DNA of 58,091 nt from NCBI RefSeq assembly GCF_022229005.1, contig NZ_JAKKFD010000062.1, positions 1 to 58,091 of the forward strand. Reading direction: 5' to 3'. The notes under the pieces are model-generated. The model was given only the letters and a program-made list of their open reading frames with translations, was not told the DNA's origin and made no database searches. Source of the DNA: Micromonospora trifolii (GTDB lineage Bacteria > Actinomycetota > Actinomycetes > Mycobacteriales > Micromonosporaceae). The translations under genes were made by a program, and so were the position numbers. Shown one piece after another: positions 42,543 through 51,134 of this stretch. Positions within the stretch are counted from its first letter, which is position 1. Every line of letters starts with the position of its first letter.

Positions 42543-45500
42543 GTGACCGGGGCAGACGCAGACGCCAGCGCGGTGCTCGCCGGGTTCGGCCCGGCCACCC
42601 GCGCCTGGTTCGACAACGCCTTCGCCGCACCGACCGCCGCGCAGACCGGCGCCTGGCGGTCGGTCGCCGCCGGCCGCAACGCGCTCGTGGTGGCGCCCAC
42701 CGGCTCGGGCAAGACGCTCGCGGCCTTCCTCTGGTCACTGGACCGACTCGCCCGCGAGCCGGCGCCGGCCGAGGCCCGCCAGCGGTGCCGCGTGCTCTAC
42801 GTCAGCCCGCTCAAGGCCCTCGCCGTCGACGTCGAGCGCAACCTGCGCGCCCCGCTGGCCGGCATCCGGCAGGCGGCCACCCGGCTGGGCGTCGCACCGC
42901 CCGACATCACCGTCGGCATGCGCACCGGCGACACGCCCGCCGACGAGCGACGAGCCTTCGCCCGCACCCCACCGGACATCCTCATCACCACGCCCGAGTC
43001 GCTGTTCCTGCTGCTCACGTCCGCGGCTCGCGACTCGCTGCGCGGCGTCCAGACGGTGATCGTCGACGAGGTGCACGCGGTGGCCGGCAGCAAACGCGGC
43101 GCCCACCTCGCCCTCTCCCTCGAACGCCTCGACGAGCTGCTGCCCGCCCCGGCGCAGCGCATCGGCCTCTCGGCCACCGTCCGGCCGATCGACGCCTGCG
43201 CGCAGTTCCTCGGCGGCGCCCGCCCGGTCGACGTGGTGCAGCCGGCCACGCCGAAGACCATCGAGGTCAGCGTGCAGGTCCCGGTGGAGGACATGACCCG
43301 CCTGGACGAGCAGGAGCAGCCACCGGAGGACGACCTCGGCGGGCCCGGGCCGCGTCGGGCGTCGATCTGGCCGGCAGTGGAGGAGCGGGTCTTCACCCTC
43401 ATCGGGCAGCACCGCTCGACAATCGTCTTCACCAACTCCCGCCGCAGTGCCGAGCGCCTCTGCGCCCGGCTCAACGAGCTGGCCGCCGAGGCGGTGGCCG
43501 CGTCCGCGTCGAACGAGGGCGCGATCGGCGTACCGGAGGGGTTGCCGGCCGGCGACGAGTCGGCGGGTGACGACGGCCCGGCGTCCGGCGCGCAGCGGTG
43601 GGGTGGCCCCGCCGGTCCGCTGCGCAACCGGCCGCCTGCCGAGGTGATGGCCCAGTCCGGCGCGGCCGCCGGCGCGGCGCCCGTGATCGCCCGCGCCCAC
43701 CACGGCAGCGTCTCCCGGGAGGAGCGCAAGCACATCGAGGAGGCGCTCAAGTCCGGTCAGCTCCCGGCGGTGGTGGCCACCTCCAGCCTGGAGCTGGGCA
43801 TCGACATGGGTGCTGTCGACCTGGTGGTGCAGATCGAGGCGCCGCCCAGCGTGGCCGCCGGCCTGCAACGCGTCGGCCGGGCCGGGCACCAGGTGGGCGC
43901 CGTCTCGCGGGGGGTGGTCTTCCCCAAGCACCGCGGCGACCTGCTGTCCTGCGCGGTGGTCGCCGAGCGGATGACCGCCGGTGCCATCGAGGAGCTGCAC
44001 TACCCGCGCAACCCGCTGGACGTGCTGGCCCAGCAGATCGTCGCGATGGTGGCGCTGGAGCCGTGGCCACTCGGCGACCTGGCCGTGCTGGTCCGCCGGG
44101 CCGCGCCCTTCGCCGAGCTGCCCGACTCGGCGCTGCACGCCGTGCTCGACATGCTCTCCGGCCGCTACCCGTCCACGGCGTTCGCCGAGCTGCGCCCCCG
44201 CCTGGTCTGGGACCGAGCCACCGACGTGCTCACCGGCCGCCAGGGAGCGCAACGCCTCGCGGTGACCAGCGGCGGAACGATCCCCGACCGGGGCCTGTTC
44301 GGGGTCTTCCTGGCCGGCGCCGAGCGGGCCGCCCGGGTCGGCGAGCTGGACGAGGAGATGGTCTACGAGTCCCGGGTCGGCGACGTCTTCCTGCTCGGCT
44401 CGTCCTCCTGGCGCATCGAGGAGATCACTCCCGACCGGGTGCTGGTCTCGCCCGCCCCGGGGCAGGCCGCGCGCATGCCGTTCTGGAAGGGCGACCAGCT
44501 GGGTCGGCCGGTGGAGCTGGGCCGGGCCATCGGCGCCCGGGTGCGCACCCTGCTGCGCCAGACCGACGAGGCGGCACTGGCCGCGCTGCGCGACGGTGGG
44601 CTGGACGACTGGGCCGCCGGCAACCTGATGGCCTACCTGCGCGAGCAGCGGGAGGCCACCCGCTCGCTGCCCGACGATCGCACTGTCGTGGTCGAGCGGT
44701 TCCGCGACGAGTTGGGTGACTGGCGGCTGGCCGTGCACAGCGTGCTCGGTGCCCGGGTCAACGGACCCTGGGCCCTCGCGGTGGGCCGCCGGCTGGCCGA
44801 GCGGTACGGGGTGGACGCCCAGGTGATGCCCTCCGACGACGGCATCGTGGTGCGACTTCCGGACACCGCCGACGAGCCTCCCGGCGCCGACGTGGTGGTC
44901 TTCGAGCCCGACGAGATCACCCAACTCGTGGAGGAGTCGGTCGGCACCTCCGCCCTCTTCGCCGCCCGTTTCCGGGAGTGCGCCGCCCGGTCCCTGCTGC
45001 TGCCGCGCCGCGACCCGCGCCGCCGTCAACCGCTCTGGCAGCAACGGCAACGCGCCGCGCAACTGCTCGACGTCGCCCGCGAGTACGCGGACTTCCCGGT
45101 CACCCTGGAGGCCGCCCGGGAGTGCCTCCAGGACGTCTTCGACCAGCCGGCGCTGGCCGGGCTGATGCGCGACCTGGCCACCCGCAAGGTGCGACTGGTC
45201 GAGGTGGAGACCAGTGCGCCGTCGCCGTTCGCGCGGTCGCTGCTCTTCGGCTATGTCGGCGCGTTCCTCTATGAGGGCGACGCCCCGCTGGCCGAGCGCC
45301 GCGCCGCAGCGCTCGCCCTCGACTCCACGCTCCTCGGCGAGTTGCTCGGCCGGGTCGACCTGCGGGAGTTGCTCGACCCGGCGGTGCTCACCGAGACCGA
45401 CCGGCAGCTGCGGTGGCTGACCGAGCAGCGCCGCCCCCGCGACGCCGAGGACGTCGTCGAGCTGCTGCGGGTGCTCGGTGACCTGAGCGACGCCGAGTTG

Positions 45501-47213
45501 ACCGAGCGGGGGGTGCCGGAGACGTGGCTCAGCGAGCTGGAGGCCACCCGCCGGGTGCTGCGGGTCCGGATCGCGGGCGAGCAGCGTTGGGTGGGCGTCG
45601 AGGACGCCGCCCGCCTGCGCGACGCCCTCGGCGTGGCGCTGCCGATGGGGGTGGCCGAGGCATACCTCGCCCCGGTGGCCGATCCGCTCGGTGACCTGGT
45701 GGCCCGCTACGCCCGCACCCACGGCCCGTTCGCCGCTGCCAGCTGTGCGGCCCGGTTCGGGCTCGGCGTGTTCGTCGTCGAGCAGGCACTGCGCCGGCTC
45801 GGCGCCACCGGGCGGGTGGTCTCCGGGGAGTTCACCCCGGAGTCGGCCGGCGCCCAGTGGTGCGACGCCGAGGTGCTGCGGATGCTGCGCCGCCGCTCCC
45901 TCGCGGCGCTGCGCCGGGAGATCGAGCCGGTGCCGCCCCGGGCGCTGGCGACGTTCCTGCCCCGCTGGCAGCAGGTCGGCTCGTCCGCCCGAGGTGTGGG
46001 GGCGCTCGCCGCCACTGTGGAGCAGTTGCAGGGCACCGCGGTGCCGGCGTCCGCCCTGGAGCGGTTGGTGCTGCCCGCCCGGGTCGCGGACTACTCCCCC
46101 GCCCAGCTCGACGAGCTGTGCGCCAGCGGGGAGGTGCTCTGGGCGGGGTCGGGCGCGATCTCCGGGGGCGACGGCTGGGTCACCCTGGCGTACGCGGACG
46201 CCGCGCCGCTGCTGCTGCCGCCGCCGGACGAGGCGTTGACCCGCACTCCGCTGCACGACGCGGTGCTCGACGCGCTCGGCGACGGGCAGGCGCTGTTCTT
46301 CCGCCCGCTGGCCGACCGGGTCGGCTCGACCGACGACGCCGCGCTGACCGCGGTGATCTGGGACCTGGTCTGGGCCGGGCACCTCAGCAACGACACCCTC
46401 GCCCCGCTGCGCGCGGTGCTCGGCGCCGGCGGTGCGCACCGCTCCCGGCCGTCCGCGCCCCGCACCCGTTACCGGCGGCCCGGTCGGGTGGCGCTGCCGA
46501 CCCGGGGTGGCCCGCCGACGGTCGCCGGCCGCTGGTCACGTCTCCCGGAGCGGGACCTCGACCCGACCCGGCGGGCCGCCGCGCTCGCCGACCTGCTGTT
46601 GGAGCGGCACGGGGTGGTCACCCGGGGCGCGGTGATGGCCGAGCAGGTGGTTGGCGGGTTCTCGGCGGTCTACCCGGTGCTGTCGGCGCTGGAGGAGCGC
46701 GGGGCGGCCCGCCGTGGTTACTTCGTCGAAGGGCTCGGGGCGGCGCAGTTCGCCGTACCCGGTGCGGTGGACCGGCTGCGCGCGCTGGCCGAGCCGACCG
46801 ACGGTGCCCGGGGTCGGGGCGCCGCGGCCACTGTGCTCGCCGCTACCGACCCGGCGAACCCGTACGGTGCGGCGCTGCCCTGGCCGGAACGGGTGATCGA
46901 CTCCGGCGACGGGGCCACCCCGGCGACCGGGCACCGGGCCGGCCGCAAGGCGGGCGCCCTGGTGGTGCAGGTCGGCGGCGACCTCGTCCTCTACGTCGAA
47001 CGCGGCGGCCGGACGCTGCTCTCCTTCACCGACGACACCGACACGCTCGCCGCGGCCGGCAAGGCGCTCGCCGACGCCGTCCACTCGGGGGCGTTGGGAG
47101 CGATGTCGGTGGAGCGGGCCGACGGCGAGGCGGTGCACTCGTCGCCGCTGCGGGACGCGCTGACCGCCGCCGGCTTCCGGGCCACCCCCCGCGGCCTGCG
47201 CCTGCGCGGCTGA
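42543..47213 (+). CDS. lhr: ATP-dependent helicase Lhr (large helicase-related protein)
   Basis: A 1556-aa 3'-5' DNA/RNA-DNA helicase. Motif I is APTGSGKT, motif II is DEVHA, motif III is LSATV, and the second RecA domain has IVFTNSRRSAERLC and QRVGRAGHQ. The Lhr core with winged helix and beta-barrel follows, then the long C-terminal region typical of actinobacterial Lhr. GTG 42543 is preferred since conserved sequence starts near it; the frame opens at 42480. The 40-residue Gly/Ala-rich insert before motif V (about residues 325-375) looks like a variable loop. In mycobacteria Lhr is induced by DNA damage. Confidence 0.94.
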   Translation: MTGADADASAVLAGFGPATRAWFDNAFAAPTAAQTGAWRSVAAGRNALVVAPTGSGKTLAAFLWSLDRLAREPAPAEARQRCRVLYVSPLKALAVDVERNLRAPLAGIRQAATRLGVAPPDITVGMRTGDTPADERRAFARTPPDILITTPESLFLLLTSAARDSLRGVQTVIVDEVHAVAGSKRGAHLALSLERLDELLPAPAQRIGLSATVRPIDACAQFLGGARPVDVVQPATPKTIEVSVQVPVEDMTRLDEQEQPPEDDLGGPGPRRASIWPAVEERVFTLIGQHRSTIVFTNSRRSAERLCARLNELAAEAVAASASNEGAIGVPEGLPAGDESAGDDGPASGAQRWGGPAGPLRNRPPAEVMAQSGAAAGAAPVIARAHHGSVSREERKHIEEALKSGQLPAVVATSSLELGIDMGAVDLVVQIEAPPSVAAGLQRVGRAGHQVGAVSRGVVFPKHRGDLLSCAVVAERMTAGAIEELHYPRNPLDVLAQQIVAMVALEPWPLGDLAVLVRRAAPFAELPDSALHAVLDMLSGRYPSTAFAELRPRLVWDRATDVLTGRQGAQRLAVTSGGTIPDRGLFGVFLAGAERAARVGELDEEMVYESRVGDVFLLGSSSWRIEEITPDRVLVSPAPGQAARMPFWKGDQLGRPVELGRAIGARVRTLLRQTDEAALAALRDGGLDDWAAGNLMAYLREQREATRSLPDDRTVVVERFRDELGDWRLAVHSVLGARVNGPWALAVGRRLAERYGVDAQVMPSDDGIVVRLPDTADEPPGADVVVFEPDEITQLVEESVGTSALFAARFRECAARSLLLPRRDPRRRQPLWQQRQRAAQLLDVAREYADFPVTLEAARECLQDVFDQPALAGLMRDLATRKVRLVEVETSAPSPFARSLLFGYVGAFLYEGDAPLAERRAAALALDSTLLGELLGRVDLRELLDPAVLTETDRQLRWLTEQRRPRDAEDVVELLRVLGDLSDAELTERGVPETWLSELEATRRVLRVRIAGEQRWVGVEDAARLRDALGVALPMGVAEAYLAPVADPLGDLVARYARTHGPFAAASCAARFGLGVFVVEQALRRLGATGRVVSGEFTPESAGAQWCDAEVLRMLRRRSLAALRREIEPVPPRALATFLPRWQQVGSSARGVGALAATVEQLQGTAVPASALERLVLPARVADYSPAQLDELCASGEVLWAGSGAISGGDGWVTLAYADAAPLLLPPPDEALTRTPLHDAVLDALGDGQALFFRPLADRVGSTDDAALTAVIWDLVWAGHLSNDTLAPLRAVLGAGGAHRSRPSAPRTRYRRPGRVALPTRGGPPTVAGRWSRLPERDLDPTRRAAALADLLLERHGVVTRGAVMAEQVVGGFSAVYPVLSALEERGAARRGYFVEGLGAAQFAVPGAVDRLRALAEPTDGARGRGAAATVLAATDPANPYGAALPWPERVIDSGDGATPATGHRAGRKAGALVVQVGGDLVLYVERGGRTLLSFTDDTDTLAAAGKALADAVHSGALGAMSVERADGEAVHSSPLRDALTAAGFRATPRGLRLRG

Positions 47214-47290
47214 CCCGCCCCACCCGCCGTAGGCGGGACTCCCGCCCGCCGGGCCGCCCGGCCAGCGTCTGTGGGCGTTTATCTCTTTGA

Positions 47291-47334
47291 GCGTGATGCC
47301 TGTGAGTCATCAAGATGACTCACCGGCATCACGC
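47291..47334. terminator. Bidirectional hairpin terminator between lhr and the lipoprotein gene
   Basis: Arms of 20 bp (47291-47310 and 47315-47334) pair with a single mismatch around the tetraloop CAAG, between convergent genes. It may belong to the same class of palindromic intergenic elements as the other repeats here. Confidence 0.8.
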
Positions 47335-47381
47335 GCGAAAGCACGACATGCTTCCGGCCCCGCGGATGCCAGGCCCGGCGC

Positions 47382-47939
47382 TCAGCCCAGACCGTTGAGG
47401 ACCTTCTCGTAGCGCGGGCGATCGGCGGCCGGGGTCTTCGCCTCCAGGTAGTTCAGCACCACAGCGCCGCGCTGGTACGACTGGCCGCCCCAGGTCTCCG
47501 CGATGTCGCTGGCGCTGGTCTCGTCCGGAAAGACGTAGACGGTGACGGCGTCGGTGGCCATCAGCTCGGAACAGCCCAGGCCGAGGCCGTCCGGCCCACA
47601 GTCGACCGAGCGGTCCTTCGGGTGCGACACCTTCAGGCCGGCGGCGCGGAACGCCTCGATGACCTTCTTCGCGCCAGGCGCACTGGCCGGGCGCTTGGGC
47701 AGCACCACCGGCGGCGGGCTGGACGGCCGTCGCTGCGTCGTGCCCTGTGCGGCGGCGGACGGCGGGGTCGCGCCGTCGGCACCGGGTGTGGCTTGGGGCG
47801 TCGGCAGGCCGGTCGGGGCCGCCTCGGACGAGACGGATGGGGTCGCGTTCGGGCTGCCGTCGTCGTCACTGCCACAACCGGCGCTGAGGGCGACGGCGAC
47901 CAGCAGGATTCCGACTGCGGGGAGGTTCCGAGTTGTCAC
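47382..47939 (-). CDS. Putative lipoprotein
   Basis: A 185-aa exported lipoprotein. GTG 47939 gives a short signal sequence ending in lipobox LSAGC. A Ser/Thr/Pro-rich linker of about 65 residues follows, then a compact domain of about 100 residues with two cysteines (VDCGPDGLGLGC) likely forming a disulfide. No known family is recognised. The ribosome-binding site is weak. It converges on lhr. Confidence 0.8.
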   Translation of the reverse strand: MTTRNLPAVGILLVAVALSAGCGSDDDGSPNATPSVSSEAAPTGLPTPQATPGADGATPPSAAAQGTTQRRPSSPPPVVLPKRPASAPGAKKVIEAFRAAGLKVSHPKDRSVDCGPDGLGLGCSELMATDAVTVYVFPDETSASDIAETWGGQSYQRGAVVLNYLEAKTPAADRPRYEKVLNGLG

Positions 47940-48032
47940 CAGGGCAGTCTGCCCAACGCCCCCCGTCGGCGGGAGGGGCCGGTCGGCCACTGCGCTGTCC
48001 CGTATCCGCCAGCACCGGCGGTTCTACTAGCC

Positions 48033-48048
48033 TGCGGACATGTCCGCA
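48033..48048. promoter_or_regulatory. 16-bp perfect palindrome centred on a start codon
   Basis: TGCGGACATGTCCGCA is a perfect palindrome overlapping the start codon of the SAM-hydrolase pseudogene. It may be an operator of the intact ancestor gene, or chance. Confidence 0.35.
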
Positions 48049-48488
48049 GTGCCCTGGATCTCGCTGACCACCGACTACAGACGGTGCCGTACCTGCCGGT
48101 GGGAGTGCACGTGGCGGTGGTCGATCCGGGCGTGGGCACCGCCCGACGGGGCGTCGCGCTGGCCACCCCGGGTGGGTTGCTGGTCGGTCCGGACAACGGG
48201 TTGCTGCTGGACGCGGCCACCGCGCTCGGTGGGGTGACCGACGCGGTCGAGTTGACCGAGCCGCGCTGGCTGGCCGCCCGGGTGTCCACCACGTTCCACG
48301 GCCGGGACGTCTTCGCACCGGCGGCGGCCCTCGCGGCGGTGCGCGGGCGGACCTTCGGCGACGCCCCGGCCGGCGGCCTGGTGGCGTACGTCGATTCGGC
48401 CGGCCTGGTAGCGGTAGCTGTCAACGGCGGGCGGGCCGCGGACCTCCTCGCGGCCTCCCCGGGGGACCTCCTGCGGGTATCGGGCTGA
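48040..48488 (+). pseudogene. Decayed SAM hydroxide adenosyltransferase (DUF62)
   Basis: The original start MSAVPWISLTTDY is intact. It is then joined out of frame to TVPYLPVGVHVAVVDPGVGTARRG, which belongs further along the family, so a stretch of about 35-45 codons is missing and the frame shifts at about 48078. Downstream, GPDNGLL and STTFHGRDVFAP are recognisable. The C-terminal domain is also shortened: the total is 449 nt, against roughly 800 nt for the family. The active-site aspartate region in the deleted part is lost, so the product is very unlikely to be active. Confidence 0.8.
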
Positions 48489-48513
48489 TGTTCGACTGTG
48501 GAATGCTTCTCCG

Positions 48514-48756
48514 GTGGGTGAGCATGTGGTTCCTGTGGGCTGTCCCTGCTGTGCGTCACGGACCGGCGGGGGGACCTGCCCCGTCTGTTTCTGGACCGAC
48601 GACGGCCAGACCGACGCCGACGCCGACGCCGTCCGGGGCGGCCCCAACGGCGACCTGAGCCTCACGCACGCCCGCCTCAACTACGCCGTCTACGGTGCCA
48701 GCCACCCGCGCTACCAGGACATGGTGCGTACGGCTCGCCCCGACGAGCGCCCCTGA
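48514..48756 (+). CDS. CPCC-type cysteine-rich zinc-ribbon protein
   Basis: An 80-aa protein of the CPCC family. CPCC, then CPVCFWTDDGQTD, form a four-cysteine metal site. A conserved tail with SLTHARLNYAVYGASHPRY follows. GTG 48514 begins 25 nt after the pseudogene. Function unknown; members occur singly in many bacteria. Confidence 0.87.
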   Translation: MGEHVVPVGCPCCASRTGGGTCPVCFWTDDGQTDADADAVRGGPNGDLSLTHARLNYAVYGASHPRYQDMVRTARPDERP

Positions 48757-48770
48757 CCCTGACGGGGCGC
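48747..48770. terminator. Short hairpin overlapping the CPCC gene stop codon
   Basis: GCGCCCC (48747-48753) pairs with GGGGCGC (48764-48770); the stop codon lies in the loop. It sits between convergent genes 33 nt apart. Confidence 0.45.
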
Positions 48771-48789
48771 CCGACGGGGCGAGCGTGGC

Positions 48790-50049
48790 TCAGCAGACGG
48801 GCACGCTGCCGCCGTACACGCTGGAGATGTACGCGTGGCTGACGTACTGCCCGCTGGCCAGACGGTTCCAGCGGGTGGTGGTCCGGTAGGGGCCGGCGAC
48901 CGACTGACCGGTGACGTAGCACTGGATCGGCACGTGGGCCAGCCGGGCGGCGAGGCCACGGGTCCCGTACGACGTGCTGGCCCCGGTACGGATGTTGAGC
49001 GGTCCGTCACCGACCACGCCACGCGGCCCGCCTCCGGTCCACAGATAGGCGACGTCCACCCAGGCGTTGGTGGTCAGTCGCAGCCCATCCCAGAACGTGC
49101 CGTCGGCCAGGTCGATGCCGGCCGGGTTGAGCACGGTCCGCCCGAACTGGTCCCGTCCGCCGTTGTAGCCGGACTGGTACGCGGCCTGCGCCTCGGGCCG
49201 GCCCTGCGGCAGGTTCTTCCAGTTCTCCCGGACCGAGGAGGGGTTCCAGTAGTCGTCGCGGGTGTTCCACGGCCCGACGTCCCAGACCGGGGCGTACTCG
49301 CAGCGGGAGCCGTTGGTGGTGCAGACCCGCACCGTGTAGTCGCCGGTGTTGAGCGGGGAGAGACCCCGCCGCGACGGCAGCGCCGCGAAGTGGTCCCGGG
49401 GTTGCACGGTACGGCCGTTGGCGGTCAGCTCGCCGACCAGTCCGATGCGGGTGGCGTACACCCGGTAGGTGCGGCCGGGCGTGGCGGCGGAGACGGCGGC
49501 GTTCGCGTCGGCGGCGAGCTGCACACCCCGTACCGTCGCCGTGGCGCCACCATCGGGGGCGGTGAGCACCACCCGGGTCTGCACCCGGGTGACCGGTCGG
49601 TCGAAGACCGCACCGGTGGTGGCCGCCCGCCACTCCGTCCAGCCGGCGGTCCGCCAGCCGCGGACCTGCGCCTCCACTGTCGCCCCTGCGGGAACCGCGG
49701 CGTTGATGTCGGCGCGGACCCGGGTGGCCGGCCGGGCGAGGGTGCGGGGAGCGGTCAGCAGCATCCCCTCGGCGACCGCGCTGTGCGGGCTGCGCGCGCC
49801 GCGCCCGGTGGACCGGGCCTCCCGCAGGCGTAGGCCGGCGGCGGTGCGCCGGACGTTGACATCGTCGCGGTCGACGATGGTGAGGTCGGCGCTCCACAGT
49901 TCGTCGCCGGGTGCGGCGGCGACGAGGGTAATGGGGGCGCCGCCGGGTGCGGCCGGGACAGAGCCGACGGGTAGGAGCGCTGCGGTGAGCAGGAGGGCGA
50001 GGGTGGCGATGAGGGCGACGGATGGGATACGACAACGGGGTCGCGTCAT
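48790..50049 (-). CDS. Secreted protein with C-terminal SH3-like domain
   Basis: A 419-aa exported protein. ATG 50049 has GAGGAG seven bases upstream (ATG 50055 is in frame but too close). A signal peptide (TRPRCRIPSVALIATLALLLTAALLP) is followed by a Gly/Ala/Arg-rich beta domain with WxxRxAxTxG-type repeats. The C-terminus (about 340-419) looks like a bacterial SH3 fold: GPLNIRTGASTSYGTRGLAARL and QCYVTGQSVAGPYRTTTRWNRLASGQYVSHAYIS. Five cysteines suggest disulfides. A cell-wall binding role is likely; no catalytic motif is seen. Confidence 0.83.
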   Translation of the reverse strand: MTRPRCRIPSVALIATLALLLTAALLPVGSVPAAPGGAPITLVAAAPGDELWSADLTIVDRDDVNVRRTAAGLRLREARSTGRGARSPHSAVAEGMLLTAPRTLARPATRVRADINAAVPAGATVEAQVRGWRTAGWTEWRAATTGAVFDRPVTRVQTRVVLTAPDGGATATVRGVQLAADANAAVSAATPGRTYRVYATRIGLVGELTANGRTVQPRDHFAALPSRRGLSPLNTGDYTVRVCTTNGSRCEYAPVWDVGPWNTRDDYWNPSSVRENWKNLPQGRPEAQAAYQSGYNGGRDQFGRTVLNPAGIDLADGTFWDGLRLTTNAWVDVAYLWTGGGPRGVVGDGPLNIRTGASTSYGTRGLAARLAHVPIQCYVTGQSVAGPYRTTTRWNRLASGQYVSHAYISSVYGGSVPVC

Positions 50050-50158
50050 GGGCATTCTCCTCAGAACCCCCTGACCTTCGCATGTCGGGAGATCATGAGG
50101 AACCTGAGTACAAATGGCGACACATGCGAATCTTGCTCGAAAGAGGGAGGATGGCAGG

Positions 50159-50968
50159 GTGCCCGAAGGCGACACCGTCTGGAACACCGCGCGCGTGCTG
50201 CACCGCGCGCTGGCCGGCGCACGGATCACCGGCAGCGACTTCCGGGTGCCGCAGCTGGCGACCACGGACCTCACCGACTGGACCGTCCGCGAGTCGGCCA
50301 GCCGGGGCAAGCACCTGCTGCTGCGGCTCGACGCCCCGACCGAGGAGCACTGGACCCTGCACTCCCACCTGCGGATGGACGGCGCCTGGCGGGCGTACGC
50401 CCCGGGGGAACGCTGGAGCGGCCGACCCGCGCACCTGATCCGGGTGGTGCTACGCAGCCCCGGCGCCGTCGCGGTCGGCTACCACCTGCACGACCTGACC
50501 CTGGTGCCGACCGCCGAGGAGGACCAACTGGTCGGCCACCTCGGCCCCGACCTGCTCGGCTCGGACTGGGACCCGGCCGAGGCGGTCCGCCGGCTCGCCG
50601 ACCACCCGGAGCAGACCATCGGCGAGGCGCTGCTCGACCAGCGCAACCTGGCCGGCGTGGGCAACCTCTACAAGTGCGAGGTGCTGTTCCTGCGGGGCGT
50701 GTCACCGTGGACCCCGGTCGGCGGGGTGCCCGACCTGCCGGGAATGGTGGCCCTCGCACAGCGGCTGCTGGCCGCCAACCGGGGCCGGTGGACGCAGAGC
50801 AGCACCGGCTCGTTGCACCGGGGGCAGACCAGCTACGTGTACGGCCGCCGCGCCCAGCCCTGTCGCCGCTGCGGCACCGCCATCCGCAAGGAGGAGCTGG
50901 GCGAGCGGGTCACCTACTGGTGCCCGGTCTGCCAGCCCGAGCGCCCCGGTTCGTCGTCATCCGGCTGA
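50159..50968 (+). CDS. nei: Endonuclease VIII-like DNA glycosylase (Nei/Fpg family)
   Basis: A 269-aa base-excision glycosylase/AP lyase for oxidised pyrimidines. After start removal the catalytic Pro2-Glu3 is present (VPEGDTVW). The H2TH domain has LLDQRNLAGVGNLYKCE, and the C-terminal zinc finger is CRRCGT...CPVC. GTG 50159 follows GGGAGG. Nei2-type members like this are common in actinobacteria. It is divergent from the secreted SH3 protein. Confidence 0.92.
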   Translation: MPEGDTVWNTARVLHRALAGARITGSDFRVPQLATTDLTDWTVRESASRGKHLLLRLDAPTEEHWTLHSHLRMDGAWRAYAPGERWSGRPAHLIRVVLRSPGAVAVGYHLHDLTLVPTAEEDQLVGHLGPDLLGSDWDPAEAVRRLADHPEQTIGEALLDQRNLAGVGNLYKCEVLFLRGVSPWTPVGGVPDLPGMVALAQRLLAANRGRWTQSSTGSLHRGQTSYVYGRRAQPCRRCGTAIRKEELGERVTYWCPVCQPERPGSSSSG

Positions 50969-51134
50969 CCAGGCTCTCGCCAGACGGGACACATGGCAGA
51001 AACGGACGATTGGGTAATTCCTAACCGGCCGTCAGAGTCGCATGCTGCGGTTGAGCGCTCACCGACCGTCAGCAGAGTGTCGAGGTCCCCCACGCCGGGG
51101 TGGCGGGCCTCGCGCCCCCGAACCGGGGAGAGTC

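Noticed and set aside
42735..46439. A 1234-codon open frame on the minus strand
   Set aside because: Antisense shadow of lhr; Gly/Arg/His-rich low-complexity translation with no family signature.
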